Part shown: piece after piece, positions 46,238 through 53,341 of the stretch
Layout of the letters: each line of letters begins with the position of its first letter
Numbering within the stretch: position 1 is the stretch's first letter
From: Akkermansiaceae bacterium
GTDB taxonomy: Bacteria > Verrucomicrobiota > Verrucomicrobiia > Verrucomicrobiales > DEV007
Length of the DNA stretch: 64,000 bases
NCBI GenBank assembly: GCA_024233005.1
Contig: JACKQE010000008.1
Location: 1 to 64,000, forward strand
Direction: 5' to 3'
Position numbers and translations under genes: made by a program
The notes under the pieces: generated by a model
What the model saw: the letters and a program-made list of their open reading frames with translations, nothing else
Told to the model about the DNA's origin: nothing
Database searches by the model: none

Positions 46238-46324
46238 AGCGGGCTTTCTTCGCTGCTTCACCAAATTTTGTTTTAGGCAGGTCATTGGCTTGCCCTCTCT
46301 GGCATGGTATTCCAAGGTGAGAGG

Positions 46325-46891
46325 ATGAAAGAACCACGGATGCCGACCTCTCAGGATGGCGACAACCTTATTGCTGCCTACGAGGCGGCGGAGCGGGCAA
46401 TCCCGGAGATTCGTGATTCGAACGGATACTCCGTTTATCCGGAGGCAATCAATGCCCTCACCCGCTACATCACCGTTTCGCCTTGGCACGATTCGGGGTA
46501 TTCCCGCTTTCGCATTCAGGAAGTGTTTGACGATCCCTCCCGCGTTGGCTTGGAGAAAATTGCGGCGGCTCTTACCTGTGTGACTCGACTGGAGCGATTT
46601 TCTCCTGGGTCGCTGAGGAGCTGCCTACTGGATGGCACAGTCCGTCGGGTGGTGGAAAGGGCTCGGGAGTTGATCGTCGCCGAGGCGTCTCCTGACGGTG
46701 CGAAGAACGAGCCAGTGTCCTCTGCGCTGGGTGAAGAGGCTGGCTCTTACGGTCGATCTTCTAACCCTGCCTGTGCTGGGATACCTCCTGCATTGGTATC
46801 GGATCCTGCCGACGCCTCTGGACTTGTCCATGCCGGGGACAAATGCCGTTTCGGTTCGGGCTGCGCAGGAGATGAAACATCACCTCGGTGA
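46325..46891 (+). CDS. DUF6508-like small protein
   Basis: The central part of this 188-residue protein (EAINALTRYITVSPWHDSGY, FDDPSRVGLEKIAAALTCVT, RLERFSPGSLRSCLLDGT) resembles DUF6508. As I recall that family, a helical domain ends in an R-x-ERF-x-x-G motif followed by a dG-x-x-x-x-x-x-R block. ATG 46325 is preferred to the upstream in-frame ATG 46304. The last 60 residues (VSSALGEEAGSYGRSSNPAC onward) look unlike protein. Another frame over the same DNA (46698-46964) looks more protein-like, so the true C-terminus may be displaced by a frameshift. Function is unknown; such genes are common in accessory DNA. Confidence 0.55.
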   Translation: MKEPRMPTSQDGDNLIAAYEAAERAIPEIRDSNGYSVYPEAINALTRYITVSPWHDSGYSRFRIQEVFDDPSRVGLEKIAAALTCVTRLERFSPGSLRSCLLDGTVRRVVERARELIVAEASPDGAKNEPVSSALGEEAGSYGRSSNPACAGIPPALVSDPADASGLVHAGDKCRFGSGCAGDETSPR

Positions 46892-46964
46892 ACATCCCGA
46901 TCTCGCCGCCTTCGACGACCACTGGTATTTTGCCATGCTGCCTGAGAGGATGCTTCATCCTTAG
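46698..46964 (+). CDS. Doubtful small ORF overlapping DUF6508-like gene
   Basis: This 88-residue frame overlaps the 3' part of the DUF6508-like gene. It has a membrane-like segment (LALTVDLLTLPVLGYLLHWY) and a reasonable C-terminal helix (NAVSVRAAQEMKHHLGEHPD, LAAFDDHWYFAMLPERML). It could be a small independent gene or the true continuation of the upstream gene after an indel. No family is recognised. Confidence 0.3.
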   Translation: MRRTSQCPLRWVKRLALTVDLLTLPVLGYLLHWYRILPTPLDLSMPGTNAVSVRAAQEMKHHLGEHPDLAAFDDHWYFAMLPERMLHP

Positions 46965-46976
46965 CCACATAACAAG

Positions 46977-47318
46977 ATGCAGCCGGCGGAGCGGAGTCGG
47001 GCTTTAGCGGTGGGAGATCACGAGGCGTTTGAGACTCACGAGGACATCACTCGATATCTTTTGCCCGCGTCAGCCGTAATTATCTTTTTCGCGCTTCTGG
47101 GATGGCACCAGCCTAGCCTCGTGACGTCGATTTATCTCCTGATGGCGACCTTGGTCATGACCGCTCCCATCACTGAGCTAGTTACTGGTCACGACCTTTC
47201 TCACCTCACCATCAATTCGTTGCCGCACATTCTGGTGGCGCTCGAGATCTTAGGGGGGGCGCTCAATCCGTTTGCGGCGAGGCGATTGGCCGGAGGTCCC
47301 TCCCGGCAGCGCGCCTAG
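46977..47318 (+). CDS. Doubtful hydrophobic small protein
   Basis: This 113-residue frame has two or three hydrophobic stretches (YLLPASAVIIFFALLGWH, TSIYLLMATLVMTAPITELV, HILVALEILGGALNPFA). Its start lies inside the attC-like half site at 46968-47006, as happens for genes at the edge of an integron cassette. No family is recognised and the N-terminal 25 residues are unconvincing, so it may be a chance frame. Confidence 0.3.
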   Translation: MQPAERSRALAVGDHEAFETHEDITRYLLPASAVIIFFALLGWHQPSLVTSIYLLMATLVMTAPITELVTGHDLSHLTINSLPHILVALEILGGALNPFAARRLAGGPSRQRA

Positions 47319-47360
47319 GCGGAGGTCGGTTGGGGGCTCGGCAGCCTGTTGTTCGGGGGA

Positions 47361-47401
47361 GGGGGGCGCGCCTGTATTTTTTTGACCTTTCCGCGCCCCC
47401 C
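47361..47401. repeat. Perfect GC-rich inverted repeat, 10-bp arms
   Basis: GGGGGGCGCG at 47361-47370 is exactly complementary to CGCGCCCCCC at 47392-47401. The 21-bp loop contains a run of seven Ts. It lies 43 bp after the stop of the 46977 frame and could act as a terminator-like hairpin or mark a recombination scar. Confidence 0.6.
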
Positions 47402-47572
47402 ATACGAAATCCGGAACCTTCGCCGGTGTGGCGGAGTGCTATGGCGTCTACGGACTCATCTCCTGCGTGAAGCCGCTGTGGCAGGATCGGGCCGCGCCAA
47501 ATTGACGAGCGGTCTCTCATGATCCAATTCGGTAGGAAGCTACAGATGCTTTTCCGAGTGATGAGGCCTAGT

Positions 47573-47595
47573 TACCCAGGGCGAAACCCAGGCTA
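47573..47595. repeat. REP-like imperfect stem-loop
   Basis: TTACCCAGGG, a CGAAA loop and CCCAGGCTA form an imperfect 9-bp stem. Similar CCAGGG-loop-CCCTGG stems accompany REP-associated tyrosine transposases in PVC genomes, as I recall them. No transposase gene is next to it here. Confidence 0.35.
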
Positions 47596-47862
47596 CGGTG
47601 ATCTTGACGGCAAGGATTGCGAGAACTGAGCCCTTTTCTGCTCTTCTATTCTTGAGCCTGCATGGCTCATCTTTCCCATGGTAATGCCGTGTAAAAAGTC
47701 ACCACTTCCGCATGGGCCTCCCTTCATGATCATGCCAGCCCGCAGCTGCGCATCCTGAGCAAAGGTAGCCAGCGCCGTGTGCACCGCCTGGCGCAGTTCA
47801 CACTGCTCAGTTGAGGACTGACTGACCCATGCGGCGATGTCATGCGGCTCGCGGTCCTTCAT
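47593..47862 (-). pseudogene. AbiEii-like nucleotidyltransferase toxin, 5' remnant
   Basis: The 89-residue frame begins MKDREPHDIAAWVSQSSTEQ and QAVHTALATFAQDAQLRAGM, then reaches MIMKGG. That matches the opening of AbiEii/AbiGii-type toxins, where an LKGG motif starts the nucleotidyltransferase domain. The sequence then turns into unrelated residues and stops, and the catalytic DxD region is missing. It starts 19 bp after the end of the AbiEi-like frame on the same strand, the order and spacing of an abiE antitoxin-toxin operon. I read it as a truncated, inactive toxin gene. Confidence 0.5.
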
Positions 47863-47881
47863 GGATCATTGACACCCGTAA

Positions 47882-48683
47882 TCAGAGGTTGAGGGAAAGG
47901 CACCACCTCTCCGACCACTTTGGCACATACTCGGCAGAGGCGTCCAGTTTTCTCGATCCACCTCGTTGCGCAAACTCCACCCAGTTGTCGAAAGTGGCCT
48001 CCTTGAAATCCATGCGCTTCTCAAGAATGTAAGCGGCGCGAACTTTGTCGATCTTGACCTCGTGCAGGCTAATTTCGTTCAGGATCAGCTGATGGTATGC
48101 GGCGTCGTGCTCTTCAAAAACGTCCATGACATGACGCATGCCCCCCGCATAGTTCCGGGTTGCGGAGGATGTCCAGAAAGGTGCGCCCAGTGCTGGGGAA
48201 CCGCAACGTCTTCCCCTGTACCTGCTTGTAGGCTCCCAGATGGCTGAAGGCAAAGCGCCGCACGTCGCGCCGATCGATCTTGTCCATTTTTAGTCGTGTG
48301 AGCGAGGGCAGCCCATTCTGCCGATAGGCTCCATAATCCGGCTTCAGATCTTTCAGCATTCGTTCATTGGGAAACTGTGTCCAGCTCTTGGGATCTGGCG
48401 ATGACACAAACAATGCCGATGGGATGCGCTCTGTAAGCCCATGGTGGGCCATGGCACCCTAGTGCGAGAGGTAACATAAAGGGTGGATGCTGCAGGCAAT
48501 TTCTTCCGTATCGTCCTCTCGTGATCCCAGCAGTCCATCCAACATGGCTCTGCTTCCCCGCACTGGGCGCAACAGACCCACTGCGAGCAGGTCTGGGAAC
48601 CGCTTGGCATCATTCAATAGAGCCTTGTCGAGGGACAAGGAGGCCGATGATATCAACGCTGACCGCAGCACTGTGGCGGCCAA
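47882..48683 (-). pseudogene. AbiEi-like antitoxin, interrupted by stop and frameshift
   Basis: The minus-strand frame from 48683 gives MAATVLRSALISSASLSLDK through HPLCYLSH, then an in-frame TAG. It continues GAMAHHGLTERIPSALFV, the ALxxHGLT segment usual in AbiEi antitoxins. It then runs FAFSHLGAYKQVQGKTLRFP and RTFLDILRNPELCGG, the conserved erTlvDlL...GG region. A run of six G (48141-48146 as C on the plus strand) shifts the frame; one base fewer restores MRHVMDVFEEHDAAYHQLIL through SERWCLSLNL. The N-terminal winged-helix part is unclear. It would repress its operon and neutralise AbiEii if intact. Confidence 0.55.
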
Positions 48684-48841
48684 ATCTCATGCAATCACGG
48701 GCGCTGCCTCCAATCATCATTAGTCCAAAACTAGGGGGGCCAAGGCCTTTCCAAGATGGGCGGCTCCGCGCAGAGCGGTCTTGCCAAAAGGGCCTTTCCA
48801 CGGCAGGGTCACTGCGCTCAATTGGTTTCCGCGTCACTCCC

Positions 48842-49336
48842 ATGGCCACTGCTTTCCCCAACATCTCTGGCGAGGTTTTTGTGCTCACCGCCGCCACTTT
48901 GGCCCGGGGGCATGCCGCGGCTGCCGCGAGCCCGCGCCGCCGCATCATTCTCCCCTTGCACCGCGGTCAGGATGCGCCGGTGCAGCGAATGCTGAATTTC
49001 CTCCAGCCCGGTACCTACATCCAGCCCCACTTGCATCCGCTGCCGGGGGCCTCGGAAACTTTGCAGATGCTCTCCGGTCGGATTGGATTCATCCTCTTCG
49101 ACAGGGACGGGAGGGTGTCCGAAACCCATGTCCTGGAAGGCGTAAACCAGGGACTGATCGACATCGAACCCCACGTCTGGCACGGATTCGTGGTGCTTCA
49201 AACCGACTCCGCGGTGCTGGAAATCAAGCGCGGTCCCTACGATCCGGCACACGACAAGGTCTTCGCGGACTGGGCTCCGGCGGAAGGAGATCCCGGAACG
49301 GATGGGTATTTGGAGACGCTGGCGGCGTTGTTTTGA
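48842..49336 (+). CDS. WbuC-like cupin-fold metalloprotein
   Basis: This 164-residue small cupin starts at ATG 48842 (MATAFPNISGEVFVLTA); the open frame upstream lacks conserved features. Typical WbuC-type blocks are VQRMLNFLQPGTYIQPHLHP (metal His at about 63 and 65), SETLQMLSGRIGFILFDRDG, IDIEPHVWHGFVVL (metal His) and the C-terminal VLEIKRGPYDPAHDKVFADW followed by AP.EGD. Family members sit near polysaccharide synthesis genes in some bacteria, but their reaction is not settled. Here it is convergent with a secreted hydrolase gene, with only 24 bp between the two stops. Confidence 0.83.
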   Translation: MATAFPNISGEVFVLTAATLARGHAAAAASPRRRIILPLHRGQDAPVQRMLNFLQPGTYIQPHLHPLPGASETLQMLSGRIGFILFDRDGRVSETHVLEGVNQGLIDIEPHVWHGFVVLQTDSAVLEIKRGPYDPAHDKVFADWAPAEGDPGTDGYLETLAALF

Positions 49337-49360
49337 CCCAGAGGGAGGAGCCGGGGCGCA

Positions 49361-50455
49361 TCATTCCGTCCTCCAGGCCTTGTCGATGAATTCGTAGGCC
49401 TCCTCGCGGACTGCATCGGGGAAATCGTGCTCGCAGTCCGGGTAAGTGATGCGCAGCTTGTCCGGCACCCCGAGAAGTTGGTAGATGCGCCGGGCTTCCG
49501 GAGCGGCTTTCTCTATCCCGCGGTAGTCAAAATTGGCATCCCGCAGCGGGGAGTTGCTGAAAAAGGCCCGCGGGGCCAGGGCTGCCACCAGTTCAGTCAG
49601 ATCGAAGGGAACCTCGTCAGGGTTCTCATGATACTCATCGCGGATGGCGGGCATGTAGCGGTCACTCGTCCAGCCTTTGAGTTTTCCCCCATAGTAATCA
49701 TGGAAGGGCGTCCAACCACAACTGGAGACGATGACTTTGACGCGAGGATCGAAGACACCGAGGAAGATGGCATTGTGCCCGCCCAGGGAATGTCCGATCG
49801 CCGCGATGCGTCGGGCGTCGACGTCGGGCCGCGCCACCAGCAGGTCGACGGCCCGCAGGTGGTTCCAGATGCCTTTGATGGTCCCGGATTGGTGCCGGTC
49901 CGCCGCAAAATCGTAATCCTTGAGTCCGCCGAAAGAAACATAGTCCGGGGCGATGACCACATTGCCGCGCTCTGCGAGTTCCTTGGCATACGCCCGGTGG
50001 GGGCGCTCCGACTGGCCGTCGACGATGCCTTTGCCCAGATCCCCCGTGGGGTGCAGGGCCACGATGCCGGGCCGACGTTCCCCGGTCGGGATGTTTTTTG
50101 GCACATAAAGGTAAGCCGTGCAGCGGTCACCCGGTTCGCTGACAAAGGAAATGGTCTGTCGGGTGTAGGCATCGGTTTCGACTGTCTCGGTGATCTGGAT
50201 CTCGGGGTCCGGGAGCGGCTCTCGGGGAGGAAGGGGGCCGGTGACTTTCTGAAAGCCGAGCAGAATGGCGGCACGGCGTTTTTCCCAGTCCGCCGGGGTC
50301 TGGATGATGCCGGGCAGGCCGTTCGTGGGAAACCAATCCGTGCGCCGGTGATCGAGGGGGGCCGGTCCTCGGGAGGGGGAGTGGGTTTCCTGGGCAAGCG
50401 CCCAGCCGCCCGCCGCGAGTCCTAGAAGCCATCCCAGTGTGAGCCCGGTTTTCAT
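49361..50455 (-). CDS. Secreted alpha/beta hydrolase (acetyl xylan esterase/dienelactone hydrolase type)
   Basis: This 364-residue protein has the signal peptide MKTGLTLGWLLGLAAGGWAL (start 50455). The alpha/beta-hydrolase fold is shown by GIVALHPTGDLGKG (oxyanion strand), NVVIAPDYVSFGG, GIWNHLRAVDLL, the nucleophile elbow IAAIGHSLGGHNAIFLG, YEFID-type C-terminal helix and the catalytic-His region TYPDCEHDFPDAVREEAYEF. Similar PVC proteins are annotated as acetyl xylan esterases or prolyl-oligopeptidase-like hydrolases. The likely role is removing acyl groups from plant or algal glycans outside the cell. Confidence 0.83.
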   Translation of the reverse strand: MKTGLTLGWLLGLAAGGWALAQETHSPSRGPAPLDHRRTDWFPTNGLPGIIQTPADWEKRRAAILLGFQKVTGPLPPREPLPDPEIQITETVETDAYTRQTISFVSEPGDRCTAYLYVPKNIPTGERRPGIVALHPTGDLGKGIVDGQSERPHRAYAKELAERGNVVIAPDYVSFGGLKDYDFAADRHQSGTIKGIWNHLRAVDLLVARPDVDARRIAAIGHSLGGHNAIFLGVFDPRVKVIVSSCGWTPFHDYYGGKLKGWTSDRYMPAIRDEYHENPDEVPFDLTELVAALAPRAFFSNSPLRDANFDYRGIEKAAPEARRIYQLLGVPDKLRITYPDCEHDFPDAVREEAYEFIDKAWRTE

Positions 50456-50783
50456 GATTCCGATGGTGCGGGATCCGGCATTCCTGAGGAAGGGAAAACT
50501 GGGACGGGTTTGCGCCAAAAGCCGGAAGTCCAAAGCCTCACATCAGGCGTGACCGAGACGGCCACGGAGCCTAGGATTTTTCTGGCGGGGTGGGTCCGAA
50601 GGCTGTGGTGGGGCGGCTGTTCAACGGCTCCTCCCATGAATCTGTAATGCCTGGCTTCAGTGAATGGAAATGATTGCCGCAACGCCAAGCTGCCACGACC
50701 TCATGGAGGATTCGGTGAAGCGGGGACTGGAACCATAAATCCTCCGGGTTTACGCGCGGGAACATTCTGCTTACTGTGGGGCC

Positions 50784-52334
50784 GTGACCTTCCGGAATCA
50801 TTTCCCCTTTGTTCTTCTGTTCCTGGCAGCCCCGGCCCTGGTGAACGCCCAGGAAAACATCACCGGTCCTGAAGCGGCAGGCGCGGCGCGGGAACAGTCC
50901 GCCGCCGAGGCCGCCACCTACCGCCTCCACACCTATCCCGTGCCGTCCGATCTTCGGCTGGAGGCGTCCGGCGTCTGTGTCCTGCCCGATGGGCGTCTCG
51001 CGGTGGGCATCCGCAAGGGCGAAGTCTGGATTCTGGAAAATCCGCTGCTGGAATCCGACCGGGCTGCGGATTATCACTGGCACCGCTTCGCCAGCGGACT
51101 CCATGAGCCCTGCGGCCTGACCTGGCATGACGGGGCCCTGTATACTTCACAGCGATCGGAAATCACCCGATTGGAGGACGGCGACGGCGATGGCGTGGCC
51201 GATGCCTACCTCACGGTGGCCAAAGGCTGGGGTGTCTCGGGGAATTACCATGAGTATGCCTATGGGCCGGCTTTCGATGCCCAGGGCAATCTCTGGCTGA
51301 CGCTGAACCAGAGTATGGGACAGGGGCAGGCGGTGGCGGAGCGGTATGCGAAGGACTTCCGCTGGCGCGGCTGGGCCATGGTCAAACCGAAGGACGGTCC
51401 CCTGCGTCCGGCCGCGGCGGGATTGCGCTCCCCCATGGGACTGGGAACAAACCTTGCCGGCGATGTCTTCGTGACGGATCAACAGGGCAACTGGTGGGGC
51501 ACCAATCCGTTGCTCCATCTCCGGGAAGGCGTGTTTTTTGGCCATGCCGAGTCGCTGAGGGATGTTCGGCGACCGGAAAGTCCCGTGAAAGATCCCGGCA
51601 AACTGCCCGAAAAGATCACTGTCGCCGAGGCCCGAAACCTGGTTCCGGGGTATCAGCCACCGGCGGTTTGGTTTCCCTATGTGAAGATCGGGATGAGCAC
51701 CACCGGGGTGCGCTGCGATCGCACGGCAGGCAAGTTCGGCCCTTATGCCGGGCAGATGTTCATCGGGGAGTTTACCATGTCATTCATCAGCCGGGTCTTT
51801 TTGGAAAAAGTCCGCGGGGAATACCAGGGGGCCTGTTTCCATTTTCGCTCCGGGCTGCAGTGCGCGGCGTTGAATTTGGATTTTCTTTCCGATGGCTCCC
51901 TGGTGGTCGGCGAATCCAATCGGGGCTGGAATTCTCTCGGCACCCGCAGTTTCGGGTTAGAACGGCTGGTCTGGACCGGTGAAGTCCCTTTCGACATCGT
52001 CTCCATGTCCGCCCGGCCTGACGGATTCCTGCTACGGTTCACCCGTCCGGTCGATCCGGGGGCTGCGGGACGACCCGATGCCTATGCGATGACAAGCTAC
52101 ACCTGGGAGTACCACAGCACCTATGGCAGTGACGAGATCGGGCTGGCTCCCGTGGCGGTGAATGCGGCCGAGGTCAGTGCCGACGGTCTGGAAGTGCGTC
52201 TCCGCTGCGAAGGATTGCGCGAAGGCTATGTTCACGAACTGCATCTGCCGGGAGTGAGGGATCCCCAGGCCAAACACCTGCTCCACCCCGAAGCCTATTA
52301 CACTCTGAACGCGCTTCCGGAAGGGGAGCCATGA
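50784..52334 (+). CDS. Secreted sugar-dehydrogenase-like beta-propeller protein
   Basis: This 516-residue protein starts at GTG 50784 with signal MTFRNHFPFVLLFLAAPALV. The propeller resembles PVC glucose/sorbosone-dehydrogenase-like proteins: RLEASGVCVLPDGRLAVGIR, HEPCGLTWHDGALYTSQRSE, ITRLEDGDGDGVADAYLTV, YGPAFDAQGNLWLTLNQSMG, GLRSPMGLGTNLAGDVFVTD, QGNWWGTNPLLHL and FLSDGSLVVGESNRGW. No CxxCH haem motif is present, unlike the two dehydrogenases in the first 16 kb, so electrons would need a separate acceptor. Its stop overlaps the next start by ATGA (52331-52334). Confidence 0.8.
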   Translation: MTFRNHFPFVLLFLAAPALVNAQENITGPEAAGAAREQSAAEAATYRLHTYPVPSDLRLEASGVCVLPDGRLAVGIRKGEVWILENPLLESDRAADYHWHRFASGLHEPCGLTWHDGALYTSQRSEITRLEDGDGDGVADAYLTVAKGWGVSGNYHEYAYGPAFDAQGNLWLTLNQSMGQGQAVAERYAKDFRWRGWAMVKPKDGPLRPAAAGLRSPMGLGTNLAGDVFVTDQQGNWWGTNPLLHLREGVFFGHAESLRDVRRPESPVKDPGKLPEKITVAEARNLVPGYQPPAVWFPYVKIGMSTTGVRCDRTAGKFGPYAGQMFIGEFTMSFISRVFLEKVRGEYQGACFHFRSGLQCAALNLDFLSDGSLVVGESNRGWNSLGTRSFGLERLVWTGEVPFDIVSMSARPDGFLLRFTRPVDPGAAGRPDAYAMTSYTWEYHSTYGSDEIGLAPVAVNAAEVSADGLEVRLRCEGLREGYVHELHLPGVRDPQAKHLLHPEAYYTLNALPEGEP

Positions 52335-53251
52335 CCGGCCCTGGTATGTCTGCTTTTTCTCATCAATCCTGGTGGCGCCCCGGCGTGATGTCACTCATGC
52401 TGTGTTGGAACTTACCCGCCGCCGAGTTGCCCAACCTGCTGGACATTCCTCCCGATCTGACCATCCCAACGGTGAGTGATGGGCCGCCTGCGGCGGGTCG
52501 ACGGGTGGCATTCACCCCTCCCGGATGGGAAGGAAAAGGCCCGGCGGGTTTTCTCTACCTGCCTCCGGAGTGGAATCCCGGAGGGTCCTTGCCTCTCATC
52601 GTGGAATTTCCCGGCAACGGGGACTACCACAATGCGCTGGGCGATTTCAGCAGCGGTCTGCCGGAGGACTGTCAGCTTGGCTACGGGATGAGCGGTGGAA
52701 TGGGGAGTCTCTGGCTTTGTCTGCCGTATCTGGAGCGGTCGCCCCAAGGAAAGGGGGATCGCTGGCAGGTGGCGAAGCACTGGTGGGGGGACCGGGCAGC
52801 GACGCGGCAATACTGCCTGGATGCCGTCCGGGCTGTTTGTCGGGACCTGGGTGGCGATGGCCAGCGGGTGCTGCTGGCGGGATTCTCGCGGGGAGCCATC
52901 GGGGTGCACTATCTGGGGCTGCAGGACGATGAGATTGCTTCTCTTTGGGCCGCCTTCCTGTGCCACAGTCATTACGACGGGGTGAGGTCCTGGGGGCAGC
53001 CCGGGGACGATGCCGCTTCCGCCCGGATCCGTCTGGCCCGGCGGGGTACCCGACCCGAATGGATCAGCCATGAGGGAACGGTGGCAGCTACACGGGCTTA
53101 CCTCGAAGCTACCGGGGAATCCCTTGAGGGCATGACCCTGGTGGCCCTGCCTTTCCCGAATCACAATGCCGGCTGGGTCCTGCGGGATTTGCCGGAGAGA
53201 AGGCAGCTGCGCGCATGGTATGCCACTGTGATCGCTCCCCGGAAACCTTAG
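52331..53251 (+). CDS. Secreted alpha/beta-hydrolase-like protein
   Basis: This 306-residue protein is translationally coupled to the propeller gene (ATGA). The N-terminus contains a hydrophobic stretch (WWRPGVMSLMLCWNLPAAEL) that may serve as signal peptide. Hydrolase features are LPLIVEFPGNGDYHNALGDF (oxyanion region), RQYCLDAVRAVCRDLGGDGQ, the nucleophile elbow VLLAGFSRGAIGVHYLGL (Ser in GFSRG), DGVRSWGQPGDDAAS and the His candidate in PFPNHNAGWVLRDLP. The order Ser-Asp-His is preserved. It is probably an esterase paired with the dehydrogenase; the substrate is unknown. Confidence 0.72.
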   Translation: MTGPGMSAFSHQSWWRPGVMSLMLCWNLPAAELPNLLDIPPDLTIPTVSDGPPAAGRRVAFTPPGWEGKGPAGFLYLPPEWNPGGSLPLIVEFPGNGDYHNALGDFSSGLPEDCQLGYGMSGGMGSLWLCLPYLERSPQGKGDRWQVAKHWWGDRAATRQYCLDAVRAVCRDLGGDGQRVLLAGFSRGAIGVHYLGLQDDEIASLWAAFLCHSHYDGVRSWGQPGDDAASARIRLARRGTRPEWISHEGTVAATRAYLEATGESLEGMTLVALPFPNHNAGWVLRDLPERRQLRAWYATVIAPRKP

Positions 53252-53341
53252 AACGCAACCCCGTCTACTTTCCGGGCTGGACTCCTGCGCGGTTTGGGCC
53301 GACTGAATGACGGGGTCCGAGCAACGTTCCCTTCTTTTCCC

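Noticed and set aside
47301..47365. Possible right half of an attC site near GTTGTTCGG
   Set aside because: Complementarity to the left half at 46968 is poor and the distance is too long; not called.
48521..48841. Upstream in-frame extension of the cupin gene
   Set aside because: The 107 extra residues show no WbuC similarity and run opposite the AbiEi remnant; ATG 48842 fits the family length.
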